Assembly: GCA_965656535.1 (NCBI GenBank)
Contig: CBFHKX010000002.1
Span: 1-64,000, forward strand
Source of the DNA: Lishizhenia sp965656535
GTDB taxonomy: Bacteria > Bacteroidota > Bacteroidia > Flavobacteriales_D > Crocinitomicaceae
Direction of reading: 5' to 3'
DNA length: 64,000 nt
The position numbers and the translations under genes are program-made. A model generated the notes under the pieces. The model saw only the letters and a program-made list of their open reading frames with translations, made no database searches and was not told where the DNA came from. Positions 42,769 to 51,756 of the stretch are shown here, in pieces. Position 1 is the first letter of the stretch. Each line of letters opens with the position of its first letter.

Positions 42769-44391
42769 ATGCCTATACGATTAGTTCCAGATAAAAATAA
42801 GCGCAGAGCGCAACCTAGAAAGAGACAACCTACACGAAGAACAACTAGACAAGCAGGAGGTGGTTTTTCCGGTGGAGGTGGATTGGGCAATTTAGTAGGC
42901 CTTCTTCTTCCTCTGGTTTCAAAAAATCCCAAGCTCTTAATTGTGGTAATTGTAGTGGGTGCACTGTTTTATTTTTTTGGAATGAAAGGATGTGAAAGTA
43001 CTTCCTTACCAAGCTCAGACTCGTTTGAACAAGCTCCACTTTATAACCGTGGTACAAATTTCGACGCTGCAATGTATGCCGAAACTGAAATTTATGAACC
43101 ACTCGCTGATAATAGGAAAAATCCATTGCCAGAACGGGTGGACTTAAGACAGTATTGTCCTACGGTTAAAAATCAAGGACAACAAGGTTCTTGTGTAGCT
43201 TGGGCTGCAGCTTATGCCGGCAGAACGATAATTGAAGCACAACGAACAGGCCAAAATGCAGATGATATTGCTTTTAGTCCGTCTTTCATGTACAACCAAA
43301 TAAAAATTAAAAACAGCAATTGTCAGGGTTCATATATCAAAAGGGCTATGGATAACATGCTCAATCAAGGAGCCGTAGATTTTGATGATTTCAGGTATAC
43401 AGATCAAGACTGCTCTGTGCTTCCTTCGCGTGCTTTAATGCAAAAAGCTGCACGATTTAAAACCAAAGGATTTCAGCGTTTGACCAATGAAAGTATGGGG
43501 AAAACCTACGAAATGCTTGCCATGAAACAAAATTTAGCCAAAGGTTCGCCAGTCATTATTGGAATGATGGTAGGCGGTAGCTTTATGCAAAACATGTTAA
43601 ACAAACCAGCATGGATTCCTACGCAAGAAGACCATGATCAACGTGGGTTTGGTGGACACGCGATGTGCGTGGTTGGCTACGATGATTATTTAAATGGCGG
43701 ATCGTTTTTACTGATGAATTCTTGGGGAACTAATTGGGGGAAAGATGGCTTTGCCTGGGTCCGTTACTCAGATTTTAGAGCGTTTAATAAGGAGGCGTAT
43801 GGTATTTATCCAATGGGAAACATAGAGAAAGATAGTCAGACACGTTTTTCGGGTTCTTTTGGTTTAGAAGATGTTGAAAGAAAGCGCAACATTGCTTTGA
43901 GACAAGTACGCGGTAATTACTTTGAAACAGCTCAAGACTTAAGAAAAAGTACTGCAGGTAACTTCGACGGTACGAAGTTTAAAATTGAGTTTACCAATAA
44001 CATAGAATGTTACACCTATGTTTTAGGAAACAACGGAATCCAAAGCATTAATCTTTTTCCCTATACCGCAAAGCATTCGCCCTATTGCGGAATTACGGGT
44101 ACGCGGTTATTCCCTCGAGAAGAGAGTTTACAGCCTGATGAAATTGGTTCGAAAGATGAATTTGCTATCGTAATTACTAAAAAGCCGATAGATTTTGTTG
44201 AGTTGAATAATTTTATAAACAATTCAAAAGCGTATGCGTTTCAAGATAAAATCGGATATGCACTTGAAAAAATGCACGAAGATGTAGTTGAGCAGCCAAA
44301 TTTTAAAATAGAGAACGGATTAGTTACTTTTGAAACGAGCGCCAAAAGCAAGGCAGCTGTTGTGATGCTAATTGGTGTAAATAAAAAATAA
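42769..44391 (+). CDS. Membrane-anchored papain-like (C1 family) cysteine protease
   Basis: A 540-residue protein. An N-terminal Arg/Lys-rich cytoplasmic stretch (residues 1-28) is followed by a Gly-rich linker and a membrane helix (LLIVVIVVGALFYFFG, ~56-72). The peptidase domain has all four papain-type residues: Gln136 and Cys142 (QGQQGSCVAWA), His297 (GGHAMCVVGYDD) and Asn317 (MNSWGTNWG). The C-terminal ~190 residues are unrecognised. The protease should face the periplasm. There is no propeptide-like segment with an ERFNIN motif. Translationally coupled (TAATGA) to a membrane partner. Substrates unknown. Confidence 0.88.
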   Translation: MPIRLVPDKNKRRAQPRKRQPTRRTTRQAGGGFSGGGGLGNLVGLLLPLVSKNPKLLIVVIVVGALFYFFGMKGCESTSLPSSDSFEQAPLYNRGTNFDAAMYAETEIYEPLADNRKNPLPERVDLRQYCPTVKNQGQQGSCVAWAAAYAGRTIIEAQRTGQNADDIAFSPSFMYNQIKIKNSNCQGSYIKRAMDNMLNQGAVDFDDFRYTDQDCSVLPSRALMQKAARFKTKGFQRLTNESMGKTYEMLAMKQNLAKGSPVIIGMMVGGSFMQNMLNKPAWIPTQEDHDQRGFGGHAMCVVGYDDYLNGGSFLLMNSWGTNWGKDGFAWVRYSDFRAFNKEAYGIYPMGNIEKDSQTRFSGSFGLEDVERKRNIALRQVRGNYFETAQDLRKSTAGNFDGTKFKIEFTNNIECYTYVLGNNGIQSINLFPYTAKHSPYCGITGTRLFPREESLQPDEIGSKDEFAIVITKKPIDFVELNNFINNSKAYAFQDKIGYALEKMHEDVVEQPNFKIENGLVTFETSAKSKAAVVMLIGVNKK

Positions 44392-44993
44392 TGAGTCAAA
44401 AAATAAAAGGGAGTATTTTAGCAATTTTGTGTTTAGCAGCGGTAGCCTATCTCTGTTATTCTATCTACATAGCTTTTCCAGGAACGCCTGCAACTATTTT
44501 CATGCTTATGTTATCACTTGCCGGAGTGTTAACAGCAATTGGTATTTACAGGAGGTTTACTTTACCTGTAGATGCAAAAAAAGTACATCAGTTTTCAACC
44601 AGTTTACCGGCTTTAGAGCCTGACGTATTATACGTTAATTTAGACGACTTTGTAAACAAACATGAAAAAGTAAGTGGAAAACTGTATGTAGCTGGTGAGC
44701 AAATTGGAAGCTCAGAAATTAAGTTAAACGCGGTTTCTTTCAACAAATTGTTAGATGAATTTACGCTTTCATTTTCTTCGGGAATAAGTCTAACCTTTAC
44801 AGATGTTAAAACGGTTGGAGTGGGAGATAATCAGTTTATTATATTTGGTTTTGACCAAGCTATTTTAACCCATAAAAAAGCAAGAAGATTTAAAATGTCT
44901 AACAAGGTTATTTATGAGTTGGTAGGAGAAGATCAAATTCATTTTACTTTACCGAAGGGCTATCCAGCGGTAATTTTTGCTTGGCAAGACTAG
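44391..44993 (+). CDS. Hypothetical membrane protein coupled to the protease gene
   Basis: A 200-residue protein with two N-terminal membrane helices (GSILAILCLAAVAYLCYSIYIAF and TIFMLMLSLAGVLTAIGIY) and a ~140-residue beta-rich soluble domain. No recognised family. Its start overlaps the protease stop, so the two are made together; it may regulate or anchor the protease. Followed by 260 nt of non-coding DNA. Confidence 0.65.
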   Translation: MSQKIKGSILAILCLAAVAYLCYSIYIAFPGTPATIFMLMLSLAGVLTAIGIYRRFTLPVDAKKVHQFSTSLPALEPDVLYVNLDDFVNKHEKVSGKLYVAGEQIGSSEIKLNAVSFNKLLDEFTLSFSSGISLTFTDVKTVGVGDNQFIIFGFDQAILTHKKARRFKMSNKVIYELVGEDQIHFTLPKGYPAVIFAWQD

Positions 44994-45253
44994 TTCAAAC
45001 AGTTTTTTTTATTCTACGCGTGAGCTTGTTTATGTATTCGGTTTTCGTGAACACTTTGTGAATTGTGTATTGCTCGATTTTTTAGACCTATCAACGGCCT
45101 TGTCCACAAGGTTAGTCTCAAGTACGTATACCGAATAAAAGTAACCATTTTACCAACCCGATGTTAAGAGTCCTCGTTTACAATATAAATAACCGAGTAC
45201 AGTATGTTCTTACCTAAGATTTTTTTACTTTTACTCTTTAAAATAAAATAACT

Positions 45254-47116
45254 ATGAATAAAATTTACTTATTAGCAGGAGCTGTTGCGAGTTCAATTGC
45301 ATTGAACGCACAGGTTTTGACACCTAATCAAAGCTTTGAAGAAGCAAAAGGAATTGCTTCATCAGAACTTCAGGGAAAAGCATTGGGAGTAACATTGTGG
45401 TCGAGTGACTTTTCAACTGCAACTGATTGGGATCATGTAGATGGTCCAACACACTCTAATGGAGACTGGGAAATTCAAACTACATTTCCAGCAAGTTTTT
45501 CTGCATTAGCAACTTCTACAGGGACATTTGATTTTGCTTCTATTTGGAGCTCAGATTCAGACGGAGAGTTTGGAATTGTAAACTCTGATGCTGCCGGAGG
45601 TGGAGCGGTTCAAGATGCTTATTTTGAAACTGCAGATTTAGATATTGCTACGCAAATTGTTGCAGCAGGTGGATCTACTGCAGATGCTGTTTCTTTAAGA
45701 TGGATTCAGATGTTTAGAAGATTCCAAGAAACACACAATATGGAAGTAAGTGTTGACGGAGGTCTTACATGGACAGCGTACTTAGTAAATGACGTACCTG
45801 TAAACACAAATTCAAGTTCGCCAGGAGTTGATCCAGATGTTGAAACAAACTTTTTAACTGTGCCGGCACCAGCAGGAGCTTGGACAGATATGACAAGATT
45901 TAGATTTCACTATGTTGGAACATTCGATTGGTTTTGGGTTGTAGATGACTTTTCTGTGTCTACTTTACCAGATTTTGATCTTTTAACTACTGCAGAGTAT
46001 TGGGGAGTAAACGGTTTATCTTTCACAGATGGATCTTTTAGACCATTCCAATACTACGCAATTCCAAATAGTCAGATTCAAGAGCACTCTTTCTCTGCTA
46101 ACGTTTTAAACAACGGTGGTTCTAATTTAAATAACGTTAGTATGGTGGTAGACGTAAACAGCGGAGCTGCAACAGCTACTTCTAACGTTGTTGCTTCTTT
46201 AGTGCCAAGTGCAGCAGATTCAGTTTTTACTACATTTACACCAATGGCAGATGCTTCTTACGACTTTGCGGTTTCTGTTGAGGCTACAGAGGTAGATGAT
46301 GTTCCAGCAAATAACGCATTTAGCATTATTCCTACAATTACCACAGGTGGAGATGTTTACAGAAGAGATCAAGGAGCACAAACAAATGCAGGTGGTTCTG
46401 ATGATGGAAATGGAAACTTTGGTTTTGAAGCAGGAAACTACTTTGAAATTGCATCAGCAGCAACTTTACATGCATTAGACATTGGTATTGATGCAGAACC
46501 AAATAATGAAGGAGTTGAACTTTATGCAATTCTTTACAATTTGGATGCAAACGGAGATTTCGTAGCGGTTGCAGTTTCTGATTTCAAAATTGTAAACTCA
46601 GTTGATTTAGATAACATTATGACTATCTATTTTGATACACCATACGATTTAGTTGCGGGTGAGTTATATTTTGCAGCGGTAGGTACTACTGGAGATTTCG
46701 TTTATCAAACTGCAGGTACTTCACCAGATAATACATCTTTAATTTACTATCCAACGATGACTGATCCAATTACGGGTAGTTCTTTCTTTACTTCTAACAC
46801 ACCAGTGGTAAGAATGAATTTTGAAGCTCCTTCTATTGGATTAGATGAGTTAGCAGCAAACCTTTCTTTATCGGTTTATCCTAACCCAGCTTCAACTAAC
46901 GTTAATGCATCTTTTTCTTTAGAAAATGCATCAGATGTTGAAGTTTCTATTACGGATCTATCAGGAAAAGTAGTGTACACGAACAACTTAGGAAATGTAG
47001 CTGCTGGAGCTCACACTGTGAACGTTCCAACAACTGAATTATCTAACGGTGTTTATTTCTACAACGTAGCTGTAAACAACACTGTTGCTACTGAAAAATT
47101 AGTAATAAAGAAGTAA
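45254..47116 (+). CDS. Secreted T9SS cargo protein with jelly-roll-like domain
   Basis: A 620-residue protein with a signal peptide (1-20, ending LNAQ). The N-terminal domain (~45-240), beginning LWSSDFSTATDWDHVDGP and ending in FDWFWVVDDFSVS, has the layout of Bacteroidota choice-of-anchor/MAM-like jelly rolls. A CARDB-like domain (~285-350), a second beta domain (~370-530) and a T9SS type A sorting domain (~537-620: SVYPNPAS ... SNGVYFYNVAV) follow. It is Ala/Gly/Thr-rich, possibly abundant. Single gene, ended by a strong terminator. No enzymatic motif is visible. Confidence 0.85.
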   Translation: MNKIYLLAGAVASSIALNAQVLTPNQSFEEAKGIASSELQGKALGVTLWSSDFSTATDWDHVDGPTHSNGDWEIQTTFPASFSALATSTGTFDFASIWSSDSDGEFGIVNSDAAGGGAVQDAYFETADLDIATQIVAAGGSTADAVSLRWIQMFRRFQETHNMEVSVDGGLTWTAYLVNDVPVNTNSSSPGVDPDVETNFLTVPAPAGAWTDMTRFRFHYVGTFDWFWVVDDFSVSTLPDFDLLTTAEYWGVNGLSFTDGSFRPFQYYAIPNSQIQEHSFSANVLNNGGSNLNNVSMVVDVNSGAATATSNVVASLVPSAADSVFTTFTPMADASYDFAVSVEATEVDDVPANNAFSIIPTITTGGDVYRRDQGAQTNAGGSDDGNGNFGFEAGNYFEIASAATLHALDIGIDAEPNNEGVELYAILYNLDANGDFVAVAVSDFKIVNSVDLDNIMTIYFDTPYDLVAGELYFAAVGTTGDFVYQTAGTSPDNTSLIYYPTMTDPITGSSFFTSNTPVVRMNFEAPSIGLDELAANLSLSVYPNPASTNVNASFSLENASDVEVSITDLSGKVVYTNNLGNVAAGAHTVNVPTTELSNGVYFYNVAVNNTVATEKLVIKK

Positions 47117-47130
47117 TTCTTAACTATATT

Positions 47131-47164
47131 AAAAATACCCCAGCATTTGTTGGGGTATTTTTTT
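47131..47164 (+). terminator. Intrinsic terminator after the T9SS cargo gene
   Basis: ATACCCCAGC and GTTGGGGTAT form a stem with one G-T pair and a short loop, flanked by A and T runs (47131-47164). Confidence 0.9.
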
Positions 47165-47195
47165 GTGCCCAATATTTTTGCAAAGCGTATATTTT

Positions 47196-47203
47196 TATCT
47201 TTG
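47196..47203 (+). promoter_or_regulatory. Probable -7 element of fabD (TATCTTTG)
   Basis: TATCTTTG fits TAnnTTTG, 21 nt before the fabD ATG. TTTG at 47177-47180 lies only 15 nt upstream, shorter than ideal. It supports the ATG at 47225 over the longer frame. Confidence 0.5.
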
Positions 47204-47224
47204 TACGAAACAAAAACTACGAAT

Positions 47225-48112
47225 ATGAAAGGATATGTTTTTCCTGGACAAGGAGCACAGTTCTCCGGAATGGGTAAAGATTTATATGATAACTCGGATA
47301 AAGCAAAACAATTATTTGACAAAGCAAATGAAATCTTAGGATTTGAGATTACTAAAATTATGTTTGAAGGTTCTGACGAAGAATTAAAACAAACAAAAGT
47401 TACTCAACCAGCTATATTTTTGCATTCTACCATTTTAGCTGCGGTTTTAGGAGAAAGTTTTCAGCCTAATATGGTTGCAGGACATTCTTTAGGTGAACTA
47501 TCGGCGCTTGTTGCAAACGGAACTTTAGCATTTGAAGATGGACTAAAATTGGTTTATAAAAGAGCTTTAGCAATGCAAGAAGCGTGTGAAAAAGAACCTT
47601 CTACTATGGCTGCAATTTTAGGATTAGAAGACCAAGTTGTTGAAGAGGTTTGCAATACCGTAGATGGAGTAGTAGTTGCTGCAAATTATAATTGTCCTGG
47701 ACAACTAGTAATATCTGGAGCCATTGAGGCAATTGATAAAGCATGCGAGCTTGCAACAGAAAAAGGTGCTAAAAGAGCACTGAAATTACCTGTTGGAGGC
47801 GCGTTTCACTCCCCACTTATGGAGCCAGCTAGAGAAGAATTAGCAAAAGCAATAGAAGAAACTACGTTTAATACACCTTCTTGTCCTGTTTATCAAAATG
47901 TAACGGCAGCAGCGGTTTCTAACCCAGAAGAAATTAAGAAAAATTTAATGGCACAACTAACGGCTCCGGTTAAATGGACGCAAACAATGCACCAGATGAT
48001 TGCCGACGGTTGTGAGGAGATCGTAGAAGTAGGACCAGGTAAAGTATTACAAGGTTTATTTAAGAAAGTAGATAGAAAATTTCCTACTTCTAGCGCGAGT
48101 ATTGAAGCATAA
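47225..48112 (+). CDS. fabD: Malonyl-CoA:ACP transacylase FabD
   Basis: A 295-residue acyltransferase moving malonyl from CoA to acyl carrier protein in fatty acid synthesis. Signatures: FPGQGAQFSGMG near the start, QPAIF, the active-site Ser88 in AGHSLGELSAL and His195 in AFHSPLM, with VEVGPGKVLQGL near the end. I take the ATG at 47225 because family proteins begin KGYVFPGQG and an apparent promoter lies inside the longer frame. Its last 141 nt are duplicated at 48969-49109. Confidence 0.95.
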   Translation: MKGYVFPGQGAQFSGMGKDLYDNSDKAKQLFDKANEILGFEITKIMFEGSDEELKQTKVTQPAIFLHSTILAAVLGESFQPNMVAGHSLGELSALVANGTLAFEDGLKLVYKRALAMQEACEKEPSTMAAILGLEDQVVEEVCNTVDGVVVAANYNCPGQLVISGAIEAIDKACELATEKGAKRALKLPVGGAFHSPLMEPAREELAKAIEETTFNTPSCPVYQNVTAAAVSNPEEIKKNLMAQLTAPVKWTQTMHQMIADGCEEIVEVGPGKVLQGLFKKVDRKFPTSSASIEA

Positions 48113-48131
48113 CGAAAAATAGAATAAAGGA

Positions 48132-48164
48132 AAAAAGGATTGTCTTTCGGCAATCCTTTTTTTT
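48132..48164 (+). terminator. Intrinsic terminator after fabD
   Basis: AAAAAGGATTG (48132-48142) pairs with CAATCCTTTTT (48151-48161), eight-base loop, T run to 48164. It could also serve the converging gene. Confidence 0.88.
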
Positions 48165-48202
48165 AAATAAACATTTTTATGGTTTATACATTATAGCTTA
48201 AA

Positions 48203-48826
48203 TTACTGCCAGCGAAATAAACCAAATTTGAGTCCTAGCATTAAATTAAATCCAGATATATCATCTTGATTTAGGTTTCTGTAGGTCATGTTCTCTACTA
48301 TTCTATACGATGCACCTAAGTTAAGACGCATGTGCTTATGAAGGTTCATTTCTAGTAGTAATGCTGGCTCTATTTGGAAAAATTGTTTTTCACCTAAACC
48401 TGCGTCACCACTTTCGTTATCCATTTGGACTTCTCCTAAGCCAACAGATATAGGAAGTGTAAGGTGTATAAGCTTTTTTGAGAAAAGAGTATATTCAAAG
48501 AAAGCACCCGCAGACCAATAGTCCATGTAAACATTCGGAACAGTTTCACTTCTAGGGTTGATTTCGTTCACAGATAGGTTATAGTACCCTCCAAAAGAAA
48601 ATCTATCTTTCAGTACAACACCTCCACGCAAGTTAAAAAGCGATACATTACTTTCGTCAATATTTGACAGCCCGTAGGATGGTGTAAACATAAAGCCTAA
48701 GTCGCTAGAGTTAATACTAAGCTTATTTTTGAGTAAAGTGTTCGCTTCTTCATTTGATTGAGCGAAAACTGAGCCTGTTATTGTTGAAAAGCAAAAGGCA
48801 ACAATTGGAATAAATTTTCTCTTCAT
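48203..48826 (-). CDS. Hypothetical outer-membrane beta-barrel protein
   Basis: A 207-residue protein with a signal peptide (MKRKFIPIVAFCFSTITGSVFAQ) and a mature part of alternating amphipathic strands rich in aromatic and Gly residues (DRFSFGGYYNLSVNEI, HMRLNLGASYRIVEN, FNLMLGLKFGLFRW), ending in aromatic FRWQ. It fits the small OmpW/OMP_b-brl-like barrels of Bacteroidota. The gene lies between the two copies of the fabD 3' end, and so may have arrived with them. Confidence 0.7.
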   Translation of the reverse strand: MKRKFIPIVAFCFSTITGSVFAQSNEEANTLLKNKLSINSSDLGFMFTPSYGLSNIDESNVSLFNLRGGVVLKDRFSFGGYYNLSVNEINPRSETVPNVYMDYWSAGAFFEYTLFSKKLIHLTLPISVGLGEVQMDNESGDAGLGEKQFFQIEPALLLEMNLHKHMRLNLGASYRIVENMTYRNLNQDDISGFNLMLGLKFGLFRWQ

Positions 48827-49134
48827 AACACTATTTTTATTTATTCTAAATTAAAATAAAATCAATTAGTACATCGTTAAAAATTGTCGTTTAAAAGACG
48901 ATTAAATTGATTGTGAGTAGTATTTTCTTTTGATTTTTAGTGAAAAACAAATTAGATCGATCGCTCCTAAATGGACGCAAACAATGCACCAGATGATTGC
49001 CGATGGTTGAGAGGAGATCGTAGAAGTAGGACCAGGTAAAGTATTACAAGGTTTATTTAAGAAAGTAGATAGAAAATTTCCTACTTCTAGTGCTAGTATT
49101 GAAGCATAGAAACAAAAAAGTATAGAGTTATTAG
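48827..49134. other. Intergenic region carrying the duplicated fabD end
   Basis: Apart from the 141-bp fabD copy (48969-49109) it contains A+T-rich sequence that should include the promoter for the minus-strand barrel gene, though I find no clear TAnnTTTG. Confidence 0.6.
48969..49109 (+). pseudogene. Duplicate of the 3' end of fabD (47 codons, one nonsense change)
   Basis: Aligns without gaps to 47972-48112 with 5 differences in 141 nt. Four are silent (GAC/GAT, AGC/AGT, GCG/GCT, TAA/TAG); the fifth turns Cys TGT into stop TGA. It reads KWTQTMHQMIADG, stop, EEIVEVGPGKVLQG on to SIEA. It has no start and is non-coding. Together with fabD it forms 141-bp direct repeats 997 nt apart. Confidence 0.92.
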
Positions 49135-49168
49135 AGACGATCTTCTATTTGAGGTCGTCTTTTTTTTA
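49135..49168. terminator. Terminator-like hairpin before the converging barrel gene
   Basis: AGACGATC (49135-49142) pairs with GGTCGTCT (49153-49160) with one G-T pair, followed by eight T residues overlapping the stop codon of the minus-strand gene. Confidence 0.75.
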
Positions 49169-49864
49169 TAATTTAAAATACAACCCAAATTGTACACCAA
49201 AGGAGTATAATCTAGCAGTAATTAGGTTGTTTGCCTTACTATTTAAAGCATATCTAACTATTGGTTCTGCCTTTATATCAAATCGATTGTTTATGGAGTA
49301 AGCTATACCTAATGCTCCAATTAAACCAAGGTAATTAGTTGGTTGAAGTGAGAGATCGTATGTTTCGGTTTCTACAATTTCTTCATCTTCTCCATAAAGT
49401 GTGTATACTGCTTTACTTTTATTGTTGAGGTATGAATTAAATGATGCACCCAAACTAGCGTAAGCTTTTAGCTTTTTATTCAAAAATTTATAATTTACTC
49501 TGAATGGAACTTCAATATAGTCTAGCGTTGTTTTTACGTTTCCTTCTCCTATAGCGTTTCCTTCATCACCAAAAAAAAGAAGGTTTTCAAAGAGGTTAGA
49601 ATATCTGGCAAACTGAACGCCTAAGCTAATCTCAAATTTTTGAAATAGTGCATAGTTTATATCTATCCCCGTATTAAAGCCATAAAAAGGTTTTTTGTCA
49701 TTTAAGGAATTTACCGGTTCATCAAATTGCGGATTGTCTGTAATGTAAAATTCATCACTAAGATTGGTACTGTAAGTTAAGCCGATGGATAGCTTTCTTT
49801 CCTTTTCTTGTGCGTTGCTAGCAATTGTAGAAAAGGTAAAAAGTAGAATTAGTAGGTGTTTCAT
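49166..49864 (-). CDS. Outer-membrane beta-barrel protein (porin/PorT-like family)
   Basis: About 232 residues from the ATG at 49864, chosen because it starts the signal peptide MKHLLILLFTFSTIASNAQ; a longer frame adds seven residues. The mature protein has the pattern of an OMP_b-brl_2 8-strand barrel (KLSIGLTYSTN, FEISLGVQFARYSN, LDYIEVPFRVNYKFLNKKLKAYASLGASFN, LGLIGALGIAYSIN, RLYSFGVQFGLYFKL), finishing with a C-terminal aromatic strand. Function unknown. It lies next to the start of the minus-strand polysaccharide genes but has its own promoter-like element. Confidence 0.78.
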   Translation of the reverse strand: MKHLLILLFTFSTIASNAQEKERKLSIGLTYSTNLSDEFYITDNPQFDEPVNSLNDKKPFYGFNTGIDINYALFQKFEISLGVQFARYSNLFENLLFFGDEGNAIGEGNVKTTLDYIEVPFRVNYKFLNKKLKAYASLGASFNSYLNNKSKAVYTLYGEDEEIVETETYDLSLQPTNYLGLIGALGIAYSINNRFDIKAEPIVRYALNSKANNLITARLYSFGVQFGLYFKL

Positions 49865-49882
49865 TTTTGATGTCAGTTTAGT

Positions 49883-49890
49883 CAAAAATA
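49883..49890 (-). promoter_or_regulatory. Probable -7 element of the barrel gene (TATTTTTG, minus strand)
   Basis: The minus strand reads TATTTTTG, fitting TAnnTTTG, 18 nt before the ATG at 49864. Confidence 0.45.
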
Positions 49891-49905
49891 CAAAAAAAGT
49901 TAAAT

Positions 49906-50634
49906 TTAAAACTGATAATTTAGCAATTCTAAATCTAGTAACTTATGAAAGTATTTCTTTTCTAAATTGCGTTCTAATAAATGTAGATGCTCTATTCTAT
50001 GACAGTCTGTGCCCGCAAGATTCACTAACTTATTTTTAATTAATAATTCTGCGGTTTTTTTAATAGCAGAACCGTAGTGTCCGGTAAGCGAATTTAAGTT
50101 CATTTGAATTAAACAGCCTTTTTCTTTCAATTCCTCAGCCATTTTTATATTGTGTAAACAAAATGCGTAACGTTCGTAATGCGCCAAAACTGGAATTAAA
50201 CCTTTTGATTGAATTTTAAAAATAAGTTCGTCAACATGCATGGGTTCCGTTGTAAAACTAAATTCAAACAAGACATATTTTTGGTTGAATGTTAAAACCG
50301 TATCATTTTCAATTTCACTAACCAAGTGTTCGTCATAAAAGTATTCGGCAGCGGTCTCAAAACCAATATTTAGGTTAATTCTAGCTAATTCGGATTTTAC
50401 TTTTTCATATCCATTCAAGATAATTTCTGGAGTATTTGGATATAAATCACTCAAAACATGTGGAGTGGTAATTACTTTTTTATAGCCTAATTCTTGAAAC
50501 TTTAAAAGCATACCTATTGTATGATCAAGCGTTTTTGCTCCGTCATCTATTCCTGGAATTAAATGACTGTGAACATCAGTATGCAGTTCGGATAAGTCTA
50601 TTTTTTTCGACTTCTTGAAAAGTGTGTTAAGCAT
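49906..50634 (-). CDS. CpsB/YwqE-type tyrosine-protein phosphatase (PHP fold)
   Basis: A 242-residue PHP-domain phosphatase: metal motif DVHSHLIPGIDDGAK, then KKVITTPHVLSDLYPN, PVLAHYERY and NLAGTDCHR. CpsB/YwqE enzymes dephosphorylate the BY-kinase Wzc and thereby regulate capsule or exopolysaccharide export. A Wzc-like kinase is encoded at the other end of the same minus-strand cluster, which fits. Last gene of that cluster, 58 nt after rfbB. Confidence 0.9.
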   Translation of the reverse strand: MLNTLFKKSKKIDLSELHTDVHSHLIPGIDDGAKTLDHTIGMLLKFQELGYKKVITTPHVLSDLYPNTPEIILNGYEKVKSELARINLNIGFETAAEYFYDEHLVSEIENDTVLTFNQKYVLFEFSFTTEPMHVDELIFKIQSKGLIPVLAHYERYAFCLHNIKMAEELKEKGCLIQMNLNSLTGHYGSAIKKTAELLIKNKLVNLAGTDCHRIEHLHLLERNLEKKYFHKLLDLELLNYQF

Positions 50635-50692
50635 TTGATTTTAGATTTAAATGGTGCGGTGACTATGCCTGCAGGTTAAACTGCATTTAGTG

Positions 50693-51748
50693 CTAGCGCT
50701 CACTGTATTGTTTTTCATAATAGTGCTCGTACTCTCCTGATAAAACTTCTGTAGTCCAATCTATATTGTTTAAATACCAATTTACAGTGTTAACCAATCC
50801 TTCTTCGAATCGAATGCTGGGTGTCCAACCCAATTCTTTTTCGAGTTTACGCGCATCAATTGCATAGCGCATATCGTGTCCGGCTCTATCTTTCACATAG
50901 GTAATCAATTTCTGCGATGCACCTTTTGGTCTTCCTAATTTGGCATCTACAATTTTAATTAATGCGTTAACTAAATCAATATTTGTCCATTCATTTAAAC
51001 CGCCAATGTTATAGGTTTCTCCTATTTTTCCTTTGTGAAAAATTGTATCAATTGCCGAGGCATGATCTTCTACCCACAGCCAATCTCTAATGTTTTCTCC
51101 TCTACCGTAAATGGGTAACGGTTTTTCCTTTATAATGTTATTAATCATTAAGGGAATAAGTTTCTCCGGAAACTGGTGCGATCCATAGTTGTTTGAGCAA
51201 TTAGAAATCTTTATGTTTAAACCGTAAGTGTGATGATAAGCTCTCACAAAGTGATCAGAACTCGCTTTAGAAGAGGAGTAAGGACTACGCGGATCGTATG
51301 CAGTAGTTTCTTCAAATAACCCTGTTTTACCTAGGCTACCGTATACTTCGTCTGTACTAATGTGATAGAATAAATGCGCTGATTTTTCTTTCCAATATTC
51401 TTTTGCAACGTTTAGCAGGTTAACGGTACCTACAACATTGGTCATCACAAACTCCATTGGCCCAGAAATAGAACGGTCTACGTGCGACTCTGCTGCGAGG
51501 TGAATCACATCTGTAATGTCGTATTTTTCAAATGCATTGAGAACATCTTGCAACACGCAAATATCTCCTTTCACAAAGTGATAAGAAGCATGCTTTTCAA
51601 TATCCTTTAAATTGGATAGATTTCCAGCATATGTCAGTTTATCGAAATTAACGACAGTATAATCGGGATAATTTTTGATTAACCTTCTTATTACGTGCGA
51701 GCCTATAAAACCTGCTCCGCCAGTTACTAATATCGATTTTTTTGCCAT
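50693..51748 (-). CDS. rfbB: dTDP-glucose 4,6-dehydratase
   Basis: A 351-residue extended SDR: TGGAGFIGSHVIRRL at the start, HLAAESHVDRSI, STDEVYGSLG (catalytic Thr/Asp/Glu), YSSSKASSDHFVRA (YxxxK), NNYGSHQFPEKLIPL and ENIRDWLWVEDH. RfbB/RmlB makes dTDP-4-keto-6-deoxyglucose, the branch point for rhamnose and other deoxysugars. I start at the ATG at 51748, 21 nt inside the longest frame, avoiding overlap with the upstream gene. rmlA, rmlC and rmlD are not in the window. Confidence 0.93.
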   Translation of the reverse strand: MAKKSILVTGGAGFIGSHVIRRLIKNYPDYTVVNFDKLTYAGNLSNLKDIEKHASYHFVKGDICVLQDVLNAFEKYDITDVIHLAAESHVDRSISGPMEFVMTNVVGTVNLLNVAKEYWKEKSAHLFYHISTDEVYGSLGKTGLFEETTAYDPRSPYSSSKASSDHFVRAYHHTYGLNIKISNCSNNYGSHQFPEKLIPLMINNIIKEKPLPIYGRGENIRDWLWVEDHASAIDTIFHKGKIGETYNIGGLNEWTNIDLVNALIKIVDAKLGRPKGASQKLITYVKDRAGHDMRYAIDARKLEKELGWTPSIRFEEGLVNTVNWYLNNIDWTTEVLSGEYEHYYEKQYSER

Positions 51749-51756
51749 GGCTTTAT

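Noticed and set aside
45035..45137. Inverted repeat TATTCGGT / ACCGAATA upstream of the T9SS cargo gene
   Set aside because: Only 8 bp with an ~87-nt gap in A+T-rich DNA; could arise by chance, and no promoter is aligned with it.
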